Shown here piece after piece: positions 15,353 to 22,471 of a stretch of DNA of 38,456 bases. Each line of letters starts with the position of its first letter. Within the stretch, counting starts at the first letter, position 1. A program made the translations under genes and the position numbers. The notes under the pieces are model-generated. The model did not search any database, was not told the DNA's origin, and saw nothing but the letters and a program-made list of their open reading frames with translations. This DNA is from Phenylobacterium sp. (GTDB lineage: Bacteria > Pseudomonadota > Alphaproteobacteria > Caulobacterales > Caulobacteraceae): assembly GCF_016793285.1 (NCBI RefSeq), contig NZ_JAEUMO010000069.1, forward strand, positions 1 through 38,456. The letters run 5' to 3'.

Positions 15353-15613
15353 ATGAGCAGGGTACTGGAGATGCTCGAACTGGAGCGTCAGTCCTTCGAG
15401 CGGCACGGTGTAGAGGTCCGGGCGGTGCTGCTGACTGCGGCGGGCCTCAGAGACATCCTCGCTCACGCCGCACCGGACGATCCTCGGTTGGAGCGACTGC
15501 CCGATGGCAAGCTCCGCGTCTTTGGCCTGTCGCCGATCTACGACGACACCCGCGGGCCGATGTTGATGGACGAGATCGAACTCGGAAACTACCGCCGAAC
15601 GGCGGGCCGCTAG
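15353..15613 (+). CDS. Hypothetical protein, 86 aa
   Basis: The start is ATG at 15353, preceded by an excellent AGGGAGG at 15341-15347. The frame is open further upstream to 15272, but that part includes only a non-coding leader. The protein MSRVLEMLELERQSFERHG... has a helical N-terminus followed by a probable beta region with PDGKLRVFGLSPIYDD. No family recognised. Its 3' end overlaps the 3' end of the convergent serine resolvase by 4 bases. The strong ribosome-binding site makes it likely real. Confidence 0.65.
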   Translation: MSRVLEMLELERQSFERHGVEVRAVLLTAAGLRDILAHAAPDDPRLERLPDGKLRVFGLSPIYDDTRGPMLMDEIELGNYRRTAGR

Positions 15614-16164
15614 TCGGCTGCGAGCAGGCGGTAGGCCGAGGCGCGGCTGATCCCGAGCCGGCGCGCGATCTCCACGGGACGCAGACCCTCGGCGGCGAGC
15701 CGGCGGGCGTCGCCTTCCTGAGCCCGGGCGGTCGGCTTGCGGCCCCGGTACTTGCCGGCAGCCTTGGCCTTGGCGATCCCCTCGCGCTGGCGCTCCAGCA
15801 TGATCGAGCGCTCGAACTGGGCGATGGCGCCCACCATGGTGAGCAGCAGCTCGCCCGTGGCCGTGGAGGTGTCGATGGCGAGGTCGAGGATACGCAGGTG
15901 CGCGCCCTTGGCCTTGATGCGCCCGCTGATCTCAAGGAGGTGAGCCACGGAGCGCGCCAGTCGGTCGAGCTTGGTGACAACCAGGGTGTCGCCCTCGCGG
16001 ATGAAGTCGAGCGCCTGGGCAAGCTGCTCGCGCGCCACCACGTCCACCGACGACACCTGCTCGATGAAGAGGCGCTCACATCCGGCGGCCTTCAGGTCGC
16101 GCTCCTGGGCCTCCAGGCCGGCCGTCTGGTCTGTCGTGGAAGTCCGTGCGTAACCGACGATCAT
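15610..16164 (-). CDS. Serine recombinase (resolvase/invertase family)
   Basis: A 184-residue small serine recombinase of the Tn3-resolvase/Hin type, which makes double-strand breaks through a 5'-phosphoserine and rotates subunits. The nucleophile S9 lies in VGYARTSTTDQ, and the active-site set D67-R68 and R71 is in TKLDRLARS. The long E helix region follows (GAIAQFERSIMLERQREGIAKAKAAGKYRGRKP), then a C-terminal HTH (GLRPVEIARRLGISRASAYRLL). Start ATG at 16164 with GGAGG 5-6 bases upstream. It may resolve dimers or invert or excise a segment of the island. The upstream 130 bp carry five TGAGAC motifs that could be its binding sites. All key residues are intact. Confidence 0.93.
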   Translation of the reverse strand: MIVGYARTSTTDQTAGLEAQERDLKAAGCERLFIEQVSSVDVVAREQLAQALDFIREGDTLVVTKLDRLARSVAHLLEISGRIKAKGAHLRILDLAIDTSTATGELLLTMVGAIAQFERSIMLERQREGIAKAKAAGKYRGRKPTARAQEGDARRLAAEGLRPVEIARRLGISRASAYRLLAAD

Positions 16165-16174
16165 GTTCGCCTCC

Positions 16175-16290
16175 GTCTCAATGAACTCTTAGATGTTGTG
16201 GCGGAGTTGTCTCAGATTGTCAAATCGACTTCTGTGAGACGACACAGTAGGGGTGGTGAGACGTCTCGCTGGGCCACGGTCGTGTGAGAC
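16175..16290. promoter_or_regulatory. Cluster of five TGAGAC motifs upstream of the resolvase (res-like site or operator)
   Basis: TGAGAC occurs at 16235-16240, 16257-16262 and 16285-16290 on the plus strand and at 16175-16180 and 16209-16214 on the minus strand. One copy lies within a perfect 10-bp palindrome GAGACGTCTC (16258-16267). Successive motifs are 34, 26, 22 and 28 bp apart. Two copies point one way and three the other, as expected for paired recombinase or repressor sites. No gene lies in this interval. The role is inferred. Confidence 0.5.
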
Positions 16291-16295
16291 GGCCG

Positions 16296-17042
16296 CTACG
16301 AAGTGGCCTTCATCGTTGCAACGATGCGCTTAGCGATAAAACGCTGCGCCGCCGGAAGGATGAGCGCAGACGCTTCGTCGATGGTCATTGGCTTGCGTGG
16401 TGGCTGATAACCCAAGTCGCCGTGACGGCCGGCAGGCCCGATGGCCGCGAAGTTGTTTGCCGTGTGCGTGAACCGCTTGAGTTCGGCTTTGGTGGACCCC
16501 GCCGCGGCCACAATGTCGTCCTCGCTCATGCCGTGCGTCTTCAAGAAGTCCATCAACTGATAGAGGGACGCGTAGGTAAGGCCGTGAGTGCCGAGAACCG
16601 TCAGCATGCCTCGCACAGCAAGGTCGCTGCGAGCCAAGTAGATGGCACCTTCCAGCATCTGGTCGGAGACCAACCTCCGCGCGTCCTTGTCGAGCGGGCG
16701 CCTGACGATGGTTGAGGAGAAGGGGTCGCCGCCGGCCGCAACCTCATAGGCGGACACCCGCTTATCACTCCGCATGTCGTACAGATCGCCCAGCCGGTCG
16801 GGTCGGTAGCTGCTCGTAAGCAGGTACAGGGCTCCGTCGAAGACCACCTTGAGGGCGGCAGCGCGTGCGAACAGCTCGGGTCCCGGCGTAAGCTCATCGA
16901 GGTGCACGGACGACCAGAAGTAGACCGGCGGGCGGTCATCCTCCTCGTAGCGCAGGATGGCTATGTCGGGACCATGAAGCGACCAGCTCAGGCCGGCGAT
17001 CAGGTTGCTGCCGAAGAGATCAAATCCCCAGCGGTAGCTCAT
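16296..17042 (-). CDS. Hypothetical protein next to attR, 248 aa
   Basis: I chose the ATG at 17042, behind a purine-rich AGAGAGGGGGG stretch; the frame is open upstream to 17279 but that part looks non-coding. The N-terminal half (MSYRWGFDLFGSNLIAGLSWSL, then AAALKVVFDGALYLLTSSY) looks like a beta-rich domain. The C-terminal half is helical with ASLYQLMDFLKTHGMSEDDI and FTHTANNFAAIGPAGRHGDLGY. The TANNxxxxGxxxRHG pattern seems like a conserved signature found in uncharacterised island proteins, from memory only. No membrane segment or enzyme motif. Last gene of the element, with about 290 bp of apparently non-coding DNA before attR. Confidence 0.7.
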   Translation of the reverse strand: MSYRWGFDLFGSNLIAGLSWSLHGPDIAILRYEEDDRPPVYFWSSVHLDELTPGPELFARAAALKVVFDGALYLLTSSYRPDRLGDLYDMRSDKRVSAYEVAAGGDPFSSTIVRRPLDKDARRLVSDQMLEGAIYLARSDLAVRGMLTVLGTHGLTYASLYQLMDFLKTHGMSEDDIVAAAGSTKAELKRFTHTANNFAAIGPAGRHGDLGYQPPRKPMTIDEASALILPAAQRFIAKRIVATMKATS

Positions 17043-17329
17043 GCGGACAGTCCCCCCTCTCTTTTGTAGGTGTTGCCATGTAGGAGCCAGCGGCAGCGAT
17101 TGCACCCCCATGGGGGGAAGCGCGCACGGCCCGCCTGGAACATGGGGCCTCAGATAAGCGATGCTGAAACCATCGAGCCTGGAGGCGAGGCTGGCGGCCG
17201 GCCCGTTGTGTATGACGGGTTCCCCGTGTAGGAACGCCTTGAGCGTCACGGGCCACAAGCCTAGGACACACAGGTGCACACGGGGTTGGCAAAACCCAGG
17301 AAAATCAACAAGCTCCGGGACGGCCGCCT
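17043..17329. other. Non-coding end of the island
   Basis: No convincing gene. It contains a perfect 12-bp palindrome CCCCCATGGGGG at 17105-17116. Near the end is CCCAGGAAA (17295-17303), which is inverted relative to TTTCCTGGG (17335-17343) inside attR, a possible integrase arm or core element. Confidence 0.4.
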
Positions 17330-17352
17330 AGTCCTTTCCTGGGCACCACCGT
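17330..17352 (+). repeat. attR direct repeat (copy of tRNA-Leu 3' end)
   Basis: Perfect second copy of the 23-bp attL repeat. It contains only the T-arm remainder, acceptor strand and CCA of the tRNA, without the rest of the gene, so it is a tRNA fragment and not a tRNA gene. It sits 21 bases from the P450 stop codon and marks the right border of the element. Confidence 0.93.
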
Positions 17353-17373
17353 TGGCGGTGGCTCCGGTCTTCA

Positions 17374-18645
17374 TCAGTGCATTTTGAAGCGGATCGGTAC
17401 GGACTTGGGGCCGCAGACGAAGCTGGCCTCCATGCGGCGCGGCTCGCCGTCCAGTTCGACGGACTGGAGGCGCGGCAGCAGTTCCTCCCAAAGGATCCGC
17501 ATCTCCATCCGCGCCAGGTGCTGGCCCAGGCAGACGTGGGCGCCGTAGCCGAAGGCGACGTGGCGGTTCGCCGCGCGGGCGACGTCGAAGTCGAAGGGCC
17601 GCTCGAAGACGCTCTCGTCACGGTTGCCGGAGGCGTAGCTCAGCATCAGCCAGTCGCCCTTGGCGATCTTCTGCCCGGCGAGTTCGGCGTCGGCGGTGGC
17701 CGTGCGCATGAAGTGCTTCACGGGCGTCTCCCAGCGGATCGACTCCTCGATCAGGCCGCGGATCAGGGCGGGGTCGGCCTTGACGGCGGCGAACTGCGCG
17801 GGCCGCTCGGCCAGCGCCCATAGCGCGCCGGCCGTGGTGGCGGAGGTGGTGTCGTGCCCGGCGGTCGCGGCGATGATGTAGTAGGACATCGCCTCCAGGT
17901 GGCCGAGCGGCTGGCCGTCGATCCGGCCGTTGGCGATGACGCTGGCGAGGTCCGCCCGCGGGCTTCGCCGCCGGTCCTCCGTCATCTCGTTGAAGTAGAC
18001 GATGAAGTCGGCGATCGTCGCCTGAAGGCTGGCGAGGGCGGCCTCGGTGCTCTCGCTCTTGCCCCGGCTGCGGCTCAGGTCCGGATCGGCGCTGCCGAAC
18101 AGTTCCTGGGTGAGAGTGAGCATCCGCGGCTCGTCGGCCTCGGGCACGCCCAGCACCTCCATCACCACATGCAGCGGATAGAGGAAGGCGACATCGCGCG
18201 CGAAGTCGCAGCGTTCGCCGTGGGCGGCCATCCGGTCGACGAAGCCCCGCGCGATCTCGCGGATGCGCGCCTCCAGCGCCCGCAGGTTCTGCGGCGCGAA
18301 CGAGGGCTGGGTCAGGCGGCGGTAGTTGGCATGGTCGGGATTGTCCATCTGCACCAGCGAGCGCACCAGGTGCGGCGAGCCGCCCATCATCTCGCGCACC
18401 CGCCGGTCGGCCTCGACGGTGGTGAGCACGGTCGAGCGGTCGCCGTTGTGGAACAGCTCGTTCTTGAGCTCGACCTCGCGGATGTCGTCCTGCCGGGTGA
18501 CCACCCAGAAGGGATCGAAGCCTTCCGGCTGGGCCACGGCCAGCGGGGCCTCGCGGCGCAGCCGCGTGAAGGCCTCGTCGCTGCGGCTTCGGTCGGCGTA
18601 GGCCTTCGGGTCGACGATGGTGTCGGCGATGTCCCTGGCGATCAT
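17374..18645 (-). CDS. Cytochrome P450
   Basis: Soluble bacterial class I-type cytochrome P450 monooxygenase of 423 residues. The I-helix oxygen-binding motif AGHDTT is at 262-267, the K-helix E301-S-I-R304 is present, and the heme loop FGYGAHVCLGQHLA carries the axial Cys372. I chose the ATG at 18645, with GAGG about 8 bases upstream; the frame is open to 18804 but the added residues overlap the divergent promoter region. No membrane anchor. The substrate cannot be assigned from sequence. The divergent rubredoxin gene (122 bp between starts) may share regulation or supply electrons, though most P450s use ferredoxin. Its 3' end lies 21 bases from attR, so before island entry it was next to tRNA-Leu. 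Confidence 0.94.
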   Translation of the reverse strand: MIARDIADTIVDPKAYADRSRSDEAFTRLRREAPLAVAQPEGFDPFWVVTRQDDIREVELKNELFHNGDRSTVLTTVEADRRVREMMGGSPHLVRSLVQMDNPDHANYRRLTQPSFAPQNLRALEARIREIARGFVDRMAAHGERCDFARDVAFLYPLHVVMEVLGVPEADEPRMLTLTQELFGSADPDLSRSRGKSESTEAALASLQATIADFIVYFNEMTEDRRRSPRADLASVIANGRIDGQPLGHLEAMSYYIIAATAGHDTTSATTAGALWALAERPAQFAAVKADPALIRGLIEESIRWETPVKHFMRTATADAELAGQKIAKGDWLMLSYASGNRDESVFERPFDFDVARAANRHVAFGYGAHVCLGQHLARMEMRILWEELLPRLQSVELDGEPRRMEASFVCGPKSVPIRFKMH

Positions 18646-18766
18646 GGCGGCGATCCTCGTTTCGGCGGCGTCCGCCCCAGCCAAACCGCGCCGCGCGCGG
18701 CGGGAAATGATCACGATCAAGGCGGCGCGCCGCCGGGCGCCTGAATCTGCCGCCCCGGGGAGCCCG

Positions 18767-18946
18767 ATGACCGACGCGCCGTACAAGACCTGGCAGTGCC
18801 GCACCTGCGGCTACCTCTACGACGAGGCGGCCGGCGATCCGGCCGAAGGCCTGGCGCCCGGCACGCGCTGGCGCGACCTGCCCGACGACTGGGTCTGCCC
18901 GCTCTGCGGCACGCCCAAGGCCGACTTCGACATGGCGGAACTGTAG
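18767..18946 (+). CDS. Rubredoxin
   Basis: Small one-electron carrier with a single iron bound by four cysteines. The protein of 59 residues from the ATG at 18767 has C11-R-T-C14-G-Y and C44-P-L-C47-G, the classic pair of CxxC knuckles. Y6, W9, Y16, G23, P25 and the D-x-W-V-C-P segment match the family. GGGGAG about 6 bases upstream supports this start; a longer frame from 18617 is unlikely. It is divergent from the P450, and rubredoxins often serve alkane hydroxylases or oxidative-stress reduction. Pairing with the P450 is inference. Confidence 0.95.
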   Translation: MTDAPYKTWQCRTCGYLYDEAAGDPAEGLAPGTRWRDLPDDWVCPLCGTPKADFDMAEL

Positions 18947-19080
18947 CCGGGACGCCATCGCCGGGCGCGGAGCGCCCCCTTTCGGGCCGCGGGCGTATCA
19001 TCTAAACAAGCCGGACGACCGCCCCGGGACCTCCCTGCCGGGCGGCGTCAGCCGTGTTCGAAGCCGGGGCGGCGCCGGCG

Positions 19081-19731
19081 ATGGAGTGTGTTGGCGACGT
19101 GGCGACGCCCGCGAATCAGACGTTCGTCCATGCAGGCGACCTTCCCGACGGCGCGCTGGCCGGCGCGACGGCGGTGGCGATCGATTCGGAGACCATGGGC
19201 CTGCGGCTCGGGCGCGATCCCCTCTGCGTCGTGCAGTTGTCGGACGGGAACGGCGACGCCCACGTCGTGCAGCTCGACCGCGCCACCTACGACTGCCCGA
19301 ACCTGAAGCGGCTGCTGACCGATCCGGCGGTGACGAAGATCTTCCACTTCGGCCGCTTCGATATCGCCATGTTCCGGCTGCATCTGGGGGTCGTGACCAC
19401 GCCCGTCTACTGCACCAAGATCGCCTCCAAGCTCGCCCGCACCTACACCGACCGGCACGGGCTGAAGGACGTGTCGCGCGAGCTCCTGGGCATCGACATG
19501 TCGAAGGCCCAGCAGTCCAGCGACTGGGGCGCCGCGCGGCTCAGCGAGGACCAGGTGGCCTACGCCGCGTCCGACGTGCTTCACCTTCACGCGCTGAAGG
19601 CGCGGCTCGACGAGATGCTGGTGCGCGAAGGCCGCGACCACCTCGCCCGGGCCTGCTTCGAGTTCCTCCCCCACCGCGCCGTGCTCGACGTGGCCGGGTG
19701 GGAGGACGTCGACATCTTCGCCCACGCCTGA
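19081..19731 (+). CDS. rnd: Ribonuclease D-like DEDD 3'-5' exonuclease
   Basis: 3'-5' exoribonuclease of the DnaQ-like DEDDy group, acting in 3' trimming of tRNA or other small RNAs. Exo I is AIDSETMGL, Exo II is FHFGRFDIAMF and Exo III is YAASDVLHLHAL, so all four acidic residues and the tyrosine are present. With about 216 residues it has only the exonuclease domain and lacks the C-terminal HRDC domains of E. coli RNase D, as is normal for the short alphaproteobacterial form. The start is uncertain: GTG at 19054, ATG at 19081 or GTG at 19099. The last would begin nearest the conserved part. It lies 20 bases upstream of lptC on the same strand. Confidence 0.9.
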   Translation: MECVGDVATPANQTFVHAGDLPDGALAGATAVAIDSETMGLRLGRDPLCVVQLSDGNGDAHVVQLDRATYDCPNLKRLLTDPAVTKIFHFGRFDIAMFRLHLGVVTTPVYCTKIASKLARTYTDRHGLKDVSRELLGIDMSKAQQSSDWGAARLSEDQVAYAASDVLHLHALKARLDEMLVREGRDHLARACFEFLPHRAVLDVAGWEDVDIFAHA

Positions 19732-19751
19732 ACCCCGCGCGAGACGCCCCC

Positions 19752-20390
19752 ATGACCGCGGCCACCGACACGGGCCTTCCCGAACCGCCCTTCCCCGAGC
19801 ACCGGCGCGCCGACTTCGAGCGCTGGCGCCGGCGCTCGCGGCTGATCCGGATGCTGCGGATCGCGCTGCCGTCGCTCATCGCGCTGATCTTCGCGGGACT
19901 GGTCGGCAGCGTCGCCTGGTCCACCTTCAACGCCCAGCCCAAGACCGCCCGCGGCGGCGACGAGCCGATCCGGCTGGTGAACCCGCGCTTCGTCGGCCGC
20001 GACGACAAGGGCCGCGCCTTCGTGCTCACCGCCGACAGCGCCATCCGCGACCGCCTCGACTACAGCCGCGTGATCCTGAGGAAGCCCGCCCTGGTGCTCG
20101 ACGAGAACGGCCCCGAGCAGATGCGCATCAACGGCGCCGAGGGCGTGTTCCACGAGCAGAGCGGCAAGCTCGAGCTCAGCGGCGGGGTGCGGATGGAGGA
20201 CGCCAAGAACGCCTTCAACACCGCCTCTTCGCTGTTCGACACCAAGACCGGCGAAGTGGTCGGTTCAGGCCCCATTCAGGGCGCCGGGGGCCTTGGAGAA
20301 ATCCGTGCAGAGTCCTATGGCGTGTACGGCAAAGGCGAGACCATGGTCTTCAAGGGCGGCGTGAAGACGCGCCTGGAGAGCAAGAAGTAA
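19752..20390 (+). CDS. lptC: LPS export system protein LptC
   Basis: Bitopic inner-membrane protein that receives lipopolysaccharide from LptB2FG and hands it to LptA. A short cytoplasmic N-terminus of about 35 residues is followed by a single membrane span (about 36-58, LRIALPSLIALIFAGLVGSVAW) and a periplasmic beta-jellyroll (NPRFVGRDDKGRAFVLTADSA, then VFKGGVKTRLESK). 212 residues. It is followed 8 bases later by lptA and then lptB, the common order in alphaproteobacteria. The assignment rests on topology, the OstA-like repeats and context. Confidence 0.93.
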   Translation: MTAATDTGLPEPPFPEHRRADFERWRRRSRLIRMLRIALPSLIALIFAGLVGSVAWSTFNAQPKTARGGDEPIRLVNPRFVGRDDKGRAFVLTADSAIRDRLDYSRVILRKPALVLDENGPEQMRINGAEGVFHEQSGKLELSGGVRMEDAKNAFNTASSLFDTKTGEVVGSGPIQGAGGLGEIRAESYGVYGKGETMVFKGGVKTRLESKK

Positions 20391-20398
20391 GGGCCATC

Positions 20399-20949
20399 AT
20401 GAAGGCGTCCACCTCCGCACTGTTCTTCGGCCTCGGCCTCCTCGCGACGCCGCTGCTGGCCCATGCCCAGGGCCTGGGGCCCGACAGCGAGGGCAAGCCG
20501 ATCGACATCACGGCCGACGAGCTCGAGGTGCAGAACAAGGCCTGCGTCTCCACCTGGCGCGGCAAGGCCGAGGCGCTGCAGGGCTCGTCGCGGCTGCGCG
20601 CCGACATGATCCGCGCCACCATGGCCCCCAAGGGCGGCGGCGGCGCCACCGGCACGGGCGCCTGCGGCGACCTCGTCAAGATCGACGCCGAGGGCAACGT
20701 CTACTACGTGACCACCAAGGACCAGCGGGTGCGCGGCGACGCGGGGACCTACGACGCCCAGAACGAGACGGTCACCCTCACCGGCGACGTGGTGGCCGTC
20801 CAGGGCCAGAACGTGATGCGCGGCACGCGCATGGTGTTCAACACCAAGACCGGCGAGGGCCGCATGGTCGGCGCAGCCGCCGGCGCGGGCGCCAAGGGCC
20901 GGCCGCGCGGCGTCTTCTATCCGTCGAAGAAGCAGGAAACGGCGTCCAA

Positions 20950-20953
<4 letters not shown>
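20399..20953 (+). CDS. lptA: LPS transport periplasmic protein LptA
   Basis: Periplasmic beta-jellyroll protein that forms the LPS bridge between LptC and outer-membrane LptD. A signal peptide is visible (FFGLGLLATPLLAHAQ, cleavage near residue 24). The OstA domain begins at PIDITADELEVQNKACVSTWRGKAE, with later repeats YVTTKDQRVRGDAGTYDA and VVAVQGQNVMRGTRMVFNTKTGEGRM. 184 residues. The TGA overlaps the GTG start of lptB by 4 bases, so the two are translationally coupled. Confidence 0.94.
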
Positions 20954-21744
<791 letters not shown>

Positions 21745-21781
21745 GGCGCTCGGCGCCGCGAACCGACACCGGCCAGGGCTC

Positions 21782-22471
21782 CTAGCCCATCCAGCGGTAG
21801 CCGACGCCGGGTTCGGTGAGGATGAGGGCCGGGGCGGACGGGGCGGGTTCGATCTTCTGGCGGAGCTGGCCCACGAAGACGCGCAGGTACTGGACGTCGT
21901 GCTCGTGGGCCGGCCCCCAGACGGCGGTCAGGAGCTGGCGGTGGGTGACGACCTTGCCGGCGCCGCGGACGAGCTGGGCGAGCAGGTCGTACTCGCGGGG
22001 CGACAGGCGGACGGCCTCGCCGCCGCGGGTGACCAGGCGCTTCACGAGGTCGATGGTGAGGTCGCCGGCGGTGACGACGGGCTCGGCGCCCTGGTCGCGC
22101 AGCCGGTGGCGCAGCGCCACCCGCAGCCGGGCCAGCAGTTCGCCCACGCCGAACGGCTTTTCCACGTAGTCGTCGGCGCCGAGGTCCAGCGCGTCGATCT
22201 TCTCGGTCTCCCGATCACGGGCCGACAGGATGACGATCGGGCCTTCGTAGAAGGCGCGGGCCTTGGCGAGCGCGTCCTTGCCGTCGAGGTCGGGGAGGCC
22301 GAGGTCGAGCACGACGGCGTCGGGCGCCTTGCGTGCGATCTCGCGCAGGCCCTCGGCGGCGGTGTCGGCGCGCACCGGCTCGTAGCCCGCCGCGTCGAGC
22401 GCCGGCCCCAGGAACCGGTGGATCTGGGGCTCGTCGTCGATGACCAGGATGCGGGGACGGTAGTCGGTCAC
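21782..22471 (-). CDS. kdpE: Potassium-responsive response regulator KdpE
   Basis: OmpR-type transcription factor that activates the kdp operon when phosphorylated by KdpD. The receiver domain covers residues 1-120, with acidic pocket D12-D13, phospho-acceptor D56 (VVLDLGLPDLDG) and K105 (VEKPFG). The winged-helix DNA-binding domain runs from about 130, with LSPREYDLLAQLVR and the end LRVFVGQLRQKIE. 229 residues. GTG start at 22471 overlaps the kdpD stop (GTGA). A longer minus-strand open frame runs through this gene in phase but its upstream portion is a shadow of kdpD. Last gene of the kdpFABCDE operon. Confidence 0.95.
   Translation of the reverse strand: MTDYRPRILVIDDEPQIHRFLGPALDAAGYEPVRADTAAEGLREIARKAPDAVVLDLGLPDLDGKDALAKARAFYEGPIVILSARDRETEKIDALDLGADDYVEKPFGVGELLARLRVALRHRLRDQGAEPVVTAGDLTIDLVKRLVTRGGEAVRLSPREYDLLAQLVRGAGKVVTHRQLLTAVWGPAHEHDVQYLRVFVGQLRQKIEPAPSAPALILTEPGVGYRWMG

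Noticed and set aside
16296-17279. Longer version of the 248-aa protein with a 79-residue N-terminal extension
   Set aside because: The extension crosses a 12-bp palindrome and has codon use unlike the body; the ATG at 17042 has a purine-rich leader.
17330-17352. Second tRNA-Leu gene at the right border
   Set aside because: Only the 3' 23-bp tail matches; the D arm, anticodon arm and 5' acceptor strand are absent, so it is attR.
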